A stretch of 44,613 nt of DNA from Verrucomicrobiaceae bacterium. GTDB lineage: Bacteria; Verrucomicrobiota; Verrucomicrobiia; Chthoniobacterales; Chthoniobacteraceae. The stretch spans positions 1 through 44,613 of the forward strand of contig SXWH01000071.1 in NCBI GenBank assembly GCA_005791535.1, written 5' to 3'. The notes under the pieces are model-generated. The model was not told where the DNA came from and made no database searches. It saw only the letters and a list, made by a program, of their open reading frames with translations. How positions within the stretch are numbered: the stretch's first letter is position 1; every line of letters begins with the position of its first letter. Below are positions 17,575 to 27,268 of the stretch, in pieces. The position numbers and the translations under genes were made by a program.

Positions 17575-18240
17575 ATGAAGAAAACACTCATTCTGTCGCT
17601 CTTCGCAGCGTCAATCGCACTCACCAATCAGGCTTCGGCTGAACTCAACATCGGCACCGTGGACATGAAGAAGGTCTTCGAGAACTACAAGAAGACCAAG
17701 GACGCCGAGCAGCGCATCAGCGAAATGCGCAACAAATATAAGAAGGAGCTCGACGAGCGCATGGAGAAGCTCAAGGGCATGAAGGAGGAGATCGACAAAC
17801 TCACCGAGGAAACGAAGAAAGCCGAGCTCAGCGTCGAGAAGCGTCAGGAGAAGGCCAAGAAGCGCGATGAAATCGCCGGTGAAGCGAACACGCTCTTCCG
17901 CGACGTTCAGCAGAGCCAGCAGGACAAGGAAAAGCAACTCGCCGATCACTCCGTCCGCATGCGCAATGGCATTGTCGAGGAAATCAAGAAAGTCATCGAC
18001 AAAGCTGTCGCAACGAAGGGCTACGACCTCGTCTTTGACAAATCGGGCCCCAGCCTCAACGGCGTGAACATCGTGCTCCACTCCAAGGAATCGTGGGACT
18101 TCACGAAGGAAGTGATCGACGAGTTGAACAAGGCTCCGAATGCCGGCAGCGCTGCCGACCTTGATGTCGCACCAGCCGCGCCGGCTGCGCCGGCTCCGGC
18201 ATCCGCGACGCCCGCGAAGGCGGCCGAAAAGAAGAAGTAA
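17575..18240 (+). CDS. skp: Periplasmic chaperone Skp/OmpH
   Basis: A 221-residue periplasmic protein of the OmpH/Skp family, which holds unfolded outer-membrane proteins on their way to BamA. It has a signal peptide (about 1-23; MKKTLILSLFAASIALT, ending ASAE). Next comes the family start strand IGTVDMKKVFENYKKT and a long Lys/Glu-rich coiled coil (about 40-125), the tentacles of the jellyfish-shaped trimer. Then come the closing strands KGYDLVFDKSG and VNIVLHS. A C-terminal Ala/Pro tail (about 190-221) is longer than in E. coli Skp and looks disordered. It lies 44 bp after bamA and 15-21 bp before lpxD, so the three genes are probably one transcript. Confidence 0.93.
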   Translation: MKKTLILSLFAASIALTNQASAELNIGTVDMKKVFENYKKTKDAEQRISEMRNKYKKELDERMEKLKGMKEEIDKLTEETKKAELSVEKRQEKAKKRDEIAGEANTLFRDVQQSQQDKEKQLADHSVRMRNGIVEEIKKVIDKAVATKGYDLVFDKSGPSLNGVNIVLHSKESWDFTKEVIDELNKAPNAGSAADLDVAPAAPAAPAPASATPAKAAEKKK

Positions 18241-18261
18241 CCTTCCTCTCTCGCCGTGGAG

Positions 18262-19305
18262 ATGACCCTTTCAGAGCTGGCCGCCCTAACCGGCGGCCGG
18301 CTTGCTTCCGGTGTAGACGGTTCGACGGTCGTGCGCGGAGTCGCGTCGCTTGCCGAGGCTGCCGAAGGCGACATCACGTTTCTCGGCAGTCCCCAATACC
18401 GTGCATTGCTCACCACCTGCAACGCCACCGTCGCTCTCGTGCCGGCGGATTTTGCGCACGTCGTCCCGCCTTTTCTGATTCGCTGCGACAACCCTGCCAA
18501 AGCATTCGCAAAGGTCCTTGAAGCATTCGCGCCCGCGCCCGTTGAGCTTCCACGCGGCATTCATCCGACCGCCATCATTGGCCGTGATGTGACGCTCGGC
18601 TCCAACGTCAACATTCAAGCCTACGCCGTCATCGAAGACCGCGCCGTAATCGGCAACGGAACCACGATCGGTGCGCATGCGTACATCGGTCAGGACGTTC
18701 AGATTGGCGACGACTGTCTTTTTCATCCGCGCGTTACCATTATGCACCGCTGTACGGTGGGGCATCGCGCCATTTTTCACAGTGGAGTCGTCATCGGCAC
18801 CGACGGGTTTGGGTTCGAATTTCAAGGCGGCCGCCATGTGAAAGTCCCCCAAAACGGCATCGTCGTCATAGGAAACGATGTCGAAATCGGCGCGAACACC
18901 TGTGTGGACCGCGCCCGGTTCGGCCGAACCACCATCGGGGATGGATCGAAACTCGATAACATGGTGCAAATCGGTCACAATGTGAGACTTGGGAATCATA
19001 ATATTCTCTGCGCGCAGGTCGGAATCGCTGGAAGCGTCCGCCTCGGCTCCTATGTTACGATTGCCGGACAAGTCGGGATAAACGGCCATATCACCATCGG
19101 AGACAAGAGCATGATTGGGGGATGCAGCGGGGTCGTTAAGTCCGTGCCTCCCAACGCGATATATGTTGGGTTTCCTGCGGTTCCTGCGCAGGAATGGAAA
19201 GAGCAGGTCGTTTATATGCGCCAAATTGGCCCAATTAAGAAACGACTGGATATTGTCGAGCAGCTTTTGCGGGATTCCGGGAAAAATCCACCTTCCCAAA
19301 CGTAA
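18262..19305 (+). CDS. lpxD: UDP-3-O-acylglucosamine N-acyltransferase LpxD
   Basis: LpxD adds the second hydroxyacyl chain to UDP-3-O-acylglucosamine in lipid A synthesis, so the cell makes LPS. From the ATG the product is 347 residues. It has the uridine-binding N-terminal domain (TLSELAALTGGRL; GDITFLGSPQY), the left-handed parallel beta-helix of hexapeptide repeats (about 105-290), GTDGFGFEFQGG, and the catalytic-histidine region NMVQIGHNVRLG. A C-terminal helix (VYMRQIGPIKKRLDIVEQLL) closes the trimer. GTG at 18256, two codons upstream, is an alternative start. In proteobacteria fabZ and lpxA normally follow; here an SprT-like gene follows instead. Confidence 0.95.
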   Translation: MTLSELAALTGGRLASGVDGSTVVRGVASLAEAAEGDITFLGSPQYRALLTTCNATVALVPADFAHVVPPFLIRCDNPAKAFAKVLEAFAPAPVELPRGIHPTAIIGRDVTLGSNVNIQAYAVIEDRAVIGNGTTIGAHAYIGQDVQIGDDCLFHPRVTIMHRCTVGHRAIFHSGVVIGTDGFGFEFQGGRHVKVPQNGIVVIGNDVEIGANTCVDRARFGRTTIGDGSKLDNMVQIGHNVRLGNHNILCAQVGIAGSVRLGSYVTIAGQVGINGHITIGDKSMIGGCSGVVKSVPPNAIYVGFPAVPAQEWKEQVVYMRQIGPIKKRLDIVEQLLRDSGKNPPSQT

Positions 19306-19351
19306 CGCTTGCCCACCCGCCCGCGGCACATACGCTTTCGCGGAGTCACGG

Positions 19352-19843
19352 ATGAAGAGCAAACGTAAACCAACGAAAAAGCAGGCTGCGACCCGCAAGC
19401 CATCGAAGCGATACGTCGCGTTTCCCCGCACGAACATCCAGCGTCAGTTCGAATTCAACACCGAAGGACGCTATTTCGAACTGCGCAGCATCTTCGACAA
19501 GATCAACGCGCAGTATTTCGGCAACCGCCTTCGCAATTACACGATCACGTGGGGACGCAAACGGAAGCGCAAACCGGAGAGCATGATCGTTTTCGGAAGC
19601 ATCCAGGAGGAGGATCGAATCATCCGCATCCACCCATTGCTGGACCGCGAATTCGTGCCGCGCTGGTATGTGGAGTATGTCGTCTTTCACGAAATGCTAC
19701 ACGCCTTCGTGCCGGATCGTTACGATTCCTCGGGGCGGCGCATCGTCCACCACGACGGGTTCCTTAAACGCGAACGCGAGTTTCGCTTCTACCGCCGCGC
19801 GCTGGAGTGGGAACGCGAGAACCTAGGACGCTTCCTCCGCTAG
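19352..19843 (+). CDS. SprT-like zinc metalloprotein
   Basis: A 163-residue basic protein with an SprT-like domain. After a Lys/Arg-rich N-terminus (1-30) come a helix (YFELRSIFDKINAQYF), NYTITWGRK, the strand MIVFGSIQEEDRIIRIHP, and the zinc site HEMLHAF (HExxH, about 113-117). HHDGFLKREREF supplies the third histidine ligand. SprT/Spartan domains cut proteins crosslinked to DNA in eukaryotes; the bacterial role is poorly known. The positive N-terminus could bind nucleic acid (inference). It starts 46 bp after lpxD and its stop codon overlaps that of the convergent permease gene (CTAG). Confidence 0.8.
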   Translation: MKSKRKPTKKQAATRKPSKRYVAFPRTNIQRQFEFNTEGRYFELRSIFDKINAQYFGNRLRNYTITWGRKRKRKPESMIVFGSIQEEDRIIRIHPLLDREFVPRWYVEYVVFHEMLHAFVPDRYDSSGRRIVHHDGFLKREREFRFYRRALEWERENLGRFLR

Positions 19844-20766
19844 GAACGGCGGCGGTTTCGCAGGCCCTCGGCGACGACGGCGAGCAGGACCACGAGGCCC
19901 TGAATCGCCTTTTCCCAATACGCCTGCACATGGAAGTGTGTGAGCGCGGGATTCACATTGGCGAGAAGCAACAACCCGGGAAAAACACCCCACAATCGTC
20001 CGCGACCTCCGCTCACTGCGACGCCGCCGACCACACACGCCGCGATGACCTTCATTTCCATGCCGTCGCCGCACGTGGGCTGCACTTGAGGTGATTGGAC
20101 CACGTTCATGACCGCCGCCAATCCGGTGAGCGCACCCATTAGAGTAAAAACACCAAACGTCACACGCTTGGGCTCGATTCCCGCGAGGCGCGCGGCCTCG
20201 GTATCAGTCCCCACCGCATACACGCGACGTCCCGCTGCGATATTCCGCATCATCCAGGCAGCGAGCGCCAATAGAGTTGTTGAAAAAACGATGAGTGAAA
20301 TCTGCCCCGCCACCTGACTCATTCCAAACCATTGGACCCCTGCCGGAAGGTTCAGAAGCCTCCCCTGCTGCCAAAGCCGCAGCGCCTCCTGCCACGTCAC
20401 CATCGTCGCGAGTGTCACCACGATACTCGGCAATCCGAGCCACGCGACGAGCGCACCGTTGATCATACCCATTGCGAGCCCGGCACCGAGTGCTCCGAGC
20501 GCGGCGACAAAAAGCGGCGCACCCTTCGCTGCGAGGAGCCCCGCCACCACCGCGCACATTCCGAATTGCGCACCCACGGATATGTCGATTTGCCGCGAGA
20601 TCATCACGAGCGTCATCCCGATTGCGATCACCAGCGCCGGCGTCTGCGAAGTCAGCCGTGAAAGTAGCGGCTGTGTCGCGAAAAAATGCGGCGCAAAAAT
20701 CGCCAGCGCGAGAAGCAAAAGCCCAAGCGCCGCGGCCACCGAAAGTTCGCGGAAATAACGATTCAT
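19840..20766 (-). CDS. Sugar-type ABC transporter permease (RbsC-like), orphan
   Basis: A 308-residue membrane protein of the BPD_transp_2 family, like the ribose permease RbsC. Features are eight to ten hydrophobic segments, the hallmark VMISRQIDISVGAQFGMCAV, the segment GLPSIVVTLATMVTWQEAL, the EAA-like cytoplasmic loop AVGTDTEAARLAGIEPKRV, and GMEMKVIAACVVGGVAVSGGRG. The start at 20766 puts a short cytoplasmic end before helix 1. No ATPase or periplasmic binding protein gene is adjacent: upstream on this strand lies a 500-bp gap and then a gene of opposite orientation. Either its partners are encoded elsewhere or the operon was broken. Substrate unknown; related systems carry ribose, xylose, autoinducer-2 and similar. 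Confidence 0.85.
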   Translation of the reverse strand: MNRYFRELSVAAALGLLLLALAIFAPHFFATQPLLSRLTSQTPALVIAIGMTLVMISRQIDISVGAQFGMCAVVAGLLAAKGAPLFVAALGALGAGLAMGMINGALVAWLGLPSIVVTLATMVTWQEALRLWQQGRLLNLPAGVQWFGMSQVAGQISLIVFSTTLLALAAWMMRNIAAGRRVYAVGTDTEAARLAGIEPKRVTFGVFTLMGALTGLAAVMNVVQSPQVQPTCGDGMEMKVIAACVVGGVAVSGGRGRLWGVFPGLLLLANVNPALTHFHVQAYWEKAIQGLVVLLAVVAEGLRNRRRS

Positions 20767-21272
20767 ATCGCGCCGCAGTGGTTCGCACGCACAAGCGACC
20801 CGCGGCAAGCGATAAAAGAGCGGAGCCGCACAGCACAAAGCGGCGGTTCTGTAGATCCGCGAATCAATCAACTATCATCCCTCCCTCAAAGATGGTTGAG
20901 AAACTTGCTCGGTCGGAAGCATTCCGCCCAACCGGCTCAAGCCCGCGGTGGATTTGCTGTGGGCAACCGAATAACGCCGGATTGCCATTGCGGTAGCGAA
21001 AAACCTCCTAGGGCTCGAAGCAAAGCCAGCCATAACTTTTGCCAAAAAAGCTGCCACCAAGGCTACCGAGCAGTCCACGCCGGAGTTACTAGAGGGATAG
21101 GAAGGAACCGTTGCGAAAGGCCTTGCGAAATTAGACGGAATTGCAGTGAACAATGGTCCGTGAACGAAGGCTGAGAACTGGGACATTCGAAGCGTGTCGA
21201 TCGCAGCGGAGCCGCAACGCGGATAACTTTCCGGATGCACGGCTGAAACACTTCGCATAAGAATCCACCCGA
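20767..21272. other. Long gap without a supported gene, possibly degenerate coding DNA
   Basis: About 500 bp lies between the divergent permease and lyase genes. I see no tRNA, terminator or clear promoter. On the plus strand around 20975-21100 a short frame reads as a plausible helix (IAVAKNLLGLEAKPAITFAKK), ends at a stop, and resumes coding-like sequence (EGTVAKGLAKLDGIAVNNG) shortly after, which could be the decayed remains of a gene. A 127-codon frame on the minus strand (20875-21258) has no recognisable family. Confidence 0.3.
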
Positions 21273-24050
21273 ATGCCTCAATGTTTGCTCCACAGATTTA
21301 CCAAGCCCTCAACCCGCAGTCTCGTGTTGATCGTCTTGTTTTCCGCGATGCAGCTTTTTGCGGGACTTACGGGGCAATATTATGACACAGCGACGTTCGC
21401 GACGCTGAAGACTACGCGGACGGATGCGGTGGTTGATTTCAACTGGGGCACGGCGATCCCAAGCGGGACGGCGATCACGAATGCGGACACGTTTTCCGTG
21501 GCGTGGAGCGGGCAGTTGGAGCCGGAGTTCTCCGAGAATTACACGTTTTACGTCACGGCGGATGACGGCGCGCAGCTCTGGGTGGATGACAAGCTGGTGG
21601 CGGCGCGGTCATTCTTCCAAAGCAGCGAGATGCGCGCGCAGGTACGGCTCTCGGCGGGGCAGCGGGTGAATGTGCGGCTGGAGTACGTGGAGCAGACGGG
21701 CAATGCCTCAGTGCGGCTGGAGTGGTCGTGCGCATCGCGGGCGCGGGAGGTGATCCCGTCGGCGCGGCTTTTCCCCGCGCGGGTGGACAAGGCGGGCGGA
21801 TCGCTTTTGAAAGAGCATTGGAGCGGGCTGGCGGGCACGAGCATCGCGACGCTCACGGGCAGCGCGAACTTTCCCAGCAAGCCCGGCGGGCGCGAGATGG
21901 TGACGAGCTTTGAGTGTCTGGCGCAGGATTGGGCGGACAACTACGGGACGCGCGTGACGGGGTTCATCGTGCCGCCGGTGTCGGGGAATTTCACGTTCGC
22001 GGTGAGCGGGGATGACACGGTGCAGCTTTTCCTGAGCACGGATTCGAAGTCGGCGAACAAGGCCCTGCTCGCATCGGTGACGAGCGCGACGGGCTTCCGG
22101 CAGTGGACGGCGCAGCCTTCGCAGCAATCCGCGCCGGTGGCGCTGGTGCAGGGGCAGCGCTACTACGTGGAGCTGCTGCACAAGGAGGGCACGGGCACGG
22201 ACCACTGGAGCGTGGGCTGGCAGAAGCCGGGCGATGCGGCTTTCTCCGTGGTGCCCGCGAGCGCGCTGGTGCAGGCGGGGCTGGACCGCGCGCAGCCGGC
22301 GCAGGCGGCGCTGCTCAACACGATGGCGCAGGAGCACCCGAGGATTTTTGCGACGGCGGAGCGGTTCGCGGCGCTGAGGGCAAAGTATCTCAGCGCGACG
22401 GCATCCACCGCGAAGACGTGGGCGACGAACGCGGTGACGCAGGCGAACAGCATCCTCACGCAGCCGGTGAATGTGTACACGCCGGATAATCGCGGGACGA
22501 TTCTCGGCATCTCGAACTCGGTGGAGAGCCGGATGTATTACCTCGGCCTCGCGTGGTGGCTGACGAATGACGCGCAATACGCCGAGCGCGCGTGGAGCGA
22601 GCTGGAGGCGGCGGCGGCGTTCCCGGACTGGCACCCGGCGCATTACCTCGACACGGCGGAAATGACTCACGCCTTCGCCATCGGCTACGACTGGTTTTAC
22701 AACTACTGGACGCCCTCGCGGCGCGACACGATCCGCAACGCGATCATCACAAAAGGGCTCAATGTCGGCCTCGGCCAATACACGTCGAACGCGTGGTGGA
22801 CGCAGAGCACAGCGAACAACTGGAACGTCGTTTGCAACGGCGGCATGACGCTCGGCGCGCTCGCCGTCGGCACGGAAAGCGAATCGCTCGTGGAGGACAT
22901 CCTCAACCGCGCGCTGAATTCCGTGCGCGCGGTGCTCGTGCATTTCACCACGGACGCGGGGAACTGGTACGAAGGCCCCGGCTATTGGGGCTACACGAAC
23001 GAATACGGCACGCGGATGTGCGCCGGGCTGGAGTGGGTGCTCGGGAGCGATTTTGCGGTGAGCAATACGCGCAACTACGGCGAGGCGCCGCTGTCGCCGA
23101 TTTTTGCGAACGGATCGTCGAACATCATCTTCAATTACTCCGACGCAGGCGCAGGCGGCCCGGCGCGCGGGGCAGAGTTCGCGTGGTTCGCGCGGCGCTT
23201 CGGGCAGCCGCTCTATAACTGGTGGCATAATCAAAGCGGCAGCGGCGGCGGCGCACTAGGCGCGCTGTGGCAGGTGGATAGCGCGGCATCGCTGGTCGCA
23301 TCGGGCACGGTGCCCGACTTCGCGTTTCACGGCGAAAGCGGGACGGGCTTCAACCCGCAGGAAATGGTGACGCTTCGCGGGACATGGAGCGATTCGCGCG
23401 CGACCTGGGTGGGCGTGAAAGCGGGCGAGGCAGGCGCTTCGCACGGCAATCTTGATGCGGGGACATTCGTGGTGGATGCTCTGGGGAAGCGTTGGTTTCA
23501 CGACCTCGGCGGCGATGACTACGCGCTGCCGGGCTATTTTTCCGACACGCCAAATGCAACCAGCACGGACCGCTGGGACTACTACAGAATGCGCGGCGAG
23601 GGTCAGAACACGCTCATCCTCGACCCCGGCGCCGGCGTGGATCAGGTACTGCACAGCATCTCGCCGCTCATCGCGTATCAAAGCGAGCCGACCGGGCTGT
23701 CGTCATTTTCCATCCACGACCTCACTCCCGCGCACACCGGCGCGACGCGCGTGTGGCGCGGCGTGAGGCTTCTCGGCGCGCGAGACGAGGTGCTCGTGCA
23801 GGATGAAATCGTATCCGCGACGGGCCGGAATTTGTGGTGGTTCGCGCACTTCACCTCGCCCACGACGACCGTGACCATCGAACCCGGCGGCACGAGCGCG
23901 ATGATGCAGCAGGGCGTCGAGCGGCTGTGGGTGAAAATTGTCAGCGGATCGGGACTTTTCAAATCAAGGACGCAGTACCGCTGCCGACTTCCCCAAATCC
24001 GGCGGGGCAAAATGCGAACACCGGGCACAAGAAGCTCGCCATCAATCTGA
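21273..24050 (+). pseudogene. PA14-heparinase II/III family polysaccharide lyase, 5' part of a frameshifted gene
   Basis: This frame has a signal peptide (about 1-30; [16 protein letters not shown]). Two PA14-like carbohydrate-binding domains follow (about 31-165 with [15 protein letters not shown], and about 175-335 with [16 protein letters not shown]). The heparinase II/III catalytic part follows: an alpha toroid (about 345-600; [46 protein letters not shown]) and a beta-sandwich with [16 protein letters not shown] (about 720). Such enzymes eliminate uronic-acid glycosidic bonds in heparin-, alginate- or chondroitin-like polymers. From about 23952 the frame turns to basic nonsense and stops at 24050. 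Sensible protein continues in the frame one base back, so a single base seems lost in the GGG run at 23951-23953. It may be a true mutation or an assembly error. Confidence 0.85.
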
Positions 24051-27000
24051 CCGGGGTGACGAATGCCACGCTCGCAGTGTGGATGGTGCCGCTCTCGTCC
24101 GGCGAGGCGGCGCCAACGACGCTGCCGGTCATCACGGCGCTGAATACCTGGAACATCGCCGAGGCCAGCGACCCTCCAGCTGCGGCCAATGGCAATGGCA
24201 CGCTGAATGGCGACAACGCCGTGGACATTGATTTGCGCAGCTACGTGATGGACGACGCGACGACGCCGGAGCAGATGCGGTTCGCCGTGAGCGACGCGGT
24301 AAACGGAACGGTGACGCTGCTCGCCGATGGCCGCACCGCACGCTTCACGCCGACGCCGGGCTTTACCGGATTGCCGCAATTCTCCTTTACCGTCACGGAC
24401 ACCACGCCGGACGCGCGTGTGGTGCTCGCATATGATTTCGACCTGCCGGATTCCTCAACTGCGAACACCGCCCCGGATGTCTCCGGGAACGCGCGTGACG
24501 GGACAGTGGACTTCGCTGGCAACGGCACGTTCTCGCTCGTCACGGACAAACCCGCGGCGCTCGGCGGACAAGGCGGGCGCTCGATGGACGCGTTGGAAAA
24601 CGGCACGACTGGGACGCGTGTGCAGCGCCCGCTCAGTGCCAGCGAGCTCAATTGGAACACGGCAAACTGGTCGGTGAGCGGATGGTTCAAGCGGCGCGAC
24701 ACAACGAACGACGACATCATCTGGCACATCAGCGACGGCGACGGCTTCGGCTCAAACGATGAGTTGTATCTCAACTGCCCCGCGGGCCAGACGACGGTGC
24801 GCCTCCAGCACTACAGCGCTGGTGGTGCTGCCTTTGATGTTGATATCGCGCAGACAGGAATCGCGGCTGGCGTGTGGCATCATTTCGCCGTGGTGCGCAG
24901 CGGAACCTCGCTCGCGCTCTACGTAAATGGGGCGCTCGCGGGCACAGACACGGCATTCACGCTCTCGCTGAATCAGTCGTTCCCCGTGACCTTCGGTGGA
25001 CACGCGAGCACGACCGTCCAGCCGGGCCGGTGGTTCGACGGACAGCTCGACGAGTTTGCAGTCTTCGGCGCCGCCCTCGCTCCGGCGGAAATCAGCACAC
25101 TCGCAGGCGGAATGACCGTGCGGCACTTCGGCGGCCTCAGTGCGACGGGCACCATTACGCTCACCGCGACGCCTGTGACTTATAATTGGACCGCGACCAC
25201 GAGCGGCCAATGGAGCCTCGGCACGAACTGGCAATCCGGCACCGCACCGGCAAGCAGCCGGGGGGCGACGGTGCAGTTTTTCAACGGCTCGACACTCGCC
25301 GGCGGAAGCGTGGCGGTGGATGAAAATCTCGGCGCGAATTTTCAACTCAACGTCCTCACACTTGCCGGCACCGCATCCGCCGCGAGCACGGTGAGCATCA
25401 ACAACGGCAGCCTGTGGCTGCTGCCCAACGGCGCGGTAAATCCCGTGGTGAATCTCAACGCGACGAACGGCAGCGGCATGACCTACGACGTGAACACGCC
25501 GCTCACGCTCGGCGCGATGACGACCTTCGCGGGCAGCGGCGGCGCGGTGTTCCGGTTCAACGGCAACATCGACGGCAGCGGCGGCATTTCCAAAACGGGA
25601 AGCAGTACGCTGATTCTCACCGGCAGCAACGGCTTCGCGGGCGACCTCAGCATCGCCAGCGGCGGCACGGTGCAACTCGGCAACGACGGCGCGACCGGCG
25701 ACCTCGGCTCCGGCGCAATCGTGAACAACGGCACGCTGCGTTTCGACCGCACCGGCACGCTCGCCGTGCCGAACACGATCAGCGGCACCGGGCAGGTGCG
25801 CGTGGATTGTCCCATCAGCACTGGAACCGTGGAACTCACCGCCGCGAACGATTTCACAGGCGCGGTGAACATCAACAGCGGGGCGCTGCGCATCACGAAC
25901 AGCGCGGCGCTCGGCGAGGGCAGCAAGACTATCACCATCTCAAACGGCTCGGCAGGAAATCCGCAACTCCGCCTCGACGGCAGCAGCGCCGCCATCGAGC
26001 TGCCGTCTGATTTCACCTATATCACGAGCAACGACAACACCGGCGCAATCATCAACGAGGCCGGCGACAATCTTATTGGCGGCACCATCACGCTCACCAG
26101 TGGTGGCGGCTCCACGCGAATCGTCGCGCAGGGCGGCAGGCTGACGATTGACGCGAATATCGCGCCCAACACGACGGGCCGGTTCTTGAAACTCAAAGGC
26201 GCGGCGACGGGCGTCATCAACGGCACCATCGCCGATGGCAGCGCGACAAACGTTCTCAGCGGCGTGGAGAAATCCGACGCGGGAACGTGGACGCTCAACG
26301 GCGCGCTCACGCACACGGGCAACATCACCTGCATCGCAGGCACGCTCTTTCTCAACGGCGCAGTCACCACCGCGAGCAGCGTCAGCGCATCGAGCGGTAC
26401 GACCTTCGGCGGCGGCGGCAGCGTGAACGCGGCGACGACGATTTCCGGCAATCACGAGCCCGGCCCCGCGGGCCCCGGCACGCAGACGTTCGCGAGCAGC
26501 GTGAGCTACGGCAACGCGAGCCGCGTGCAGTGGGAACCGGCGGGCAACACGACGGCGGGCGGCGATTTCATCAGCGCCGGAACGGTGAGCATCACGAGCG
26601 GCGCAGCCATCAACGTGCAGCTCGCCCGCGCGGGCAGCACCGTGGATTTCGCCGACCCATTTTGGGCAACTGCACGCACGTTCGCCGTGCTCACCTTCAC
26701 CAGCCGCACCGGCACCTTCGCGCTCGGCACCGTTAGCGCCGATTCACTTGCGCGACCCGCCAGTGCTTACGGCAGCTTCGCGCTGCAACACACAGCGACC
26801 GCCGTGAACCTCACGTGGACTCCGCGTCCATGCATCGAGCAATGGCGCTACACCTGGTTCGGCGTAAACAACAGCATCGGCAACGCCGCCGACCTCGCCG
26901 ACCCGAACGGCGACGGCGAATCAAACCTCCTCGAGTTTGCCACTGCCCAGAGCCCGCTCGCCGCGACGCGCGCCACACCCACACTGATGAAAAGCGGTGC

Positions 27001-27217
27001 ATCCCTCGAGTTCACCTACATGCGGTCGGTTGCAGCGCTGACCGACGGGGCGGCTTTCACAGTCGAATGGCGAGACTCTCTCTCCACAGGTGCCTGGAGC
27101 AGCGCCGGGGTGACCGAGCAAACTCTCAGCAACGACGGCACCATACAGACGGTCCGCGCAACTCTGGCGGCAGGCCCAGGCTTAACGCGTTTCGTACGAC
27201 TGCGTGTGACAAAATAG
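23951..27217 (+). pseudogene. 3' part of the frameshifted lyase gene: Ig-like, LamG, strand-repeat and C-terminal module
   Basis: Reading continues from [10 protein letters not shown] without a start codon of its own, so this is the other half of the gene at 21273. It completes the lyase beta-sandwich (about 23951-24130). Next come a cadherin/Ig-like stretch (RFAVSDAVNGTVTLLADG; FSFTVTDTTPDARV), a LamG domain (about 24420-25120; WSVSGWFKRRDT, GVWHHFAVVRSGTSLALYV), and autotransporter-associated strand repeats (about 25190-26450; GISKTGSSTLILTGSNGF). The C-terminal module has DPNGDGESNLLEFA and ends in FVRLRVTK. No outer-membrane barrel is present, so the autotransporter name refers only to the repeats. 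With the frameshift repaired the protein would be about 1980 residues. It has the same kind of C-terminus as the gene at 35886-40583. Confidence 0.8.
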
Positions 27218-27268
27218 CCTCGCCTCAAAGCGTCGGTCATCAACACTGCCGTCGACCTTTTCTCGCCG

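Noticed and set aside
21708-23234. A 508-codon minus-strand frame
   Set aside because: It is opposite the lyase gene, with an Arg/His-rich composition typical of antisense shadows.
23945-23960. Programmed -1 ribosomal frameshift in the lyase gene
   Set aside because: No X XXY YYZ heptamer is in phase with the upstream codons, and a single missing G in GGG explains the shift more simply.
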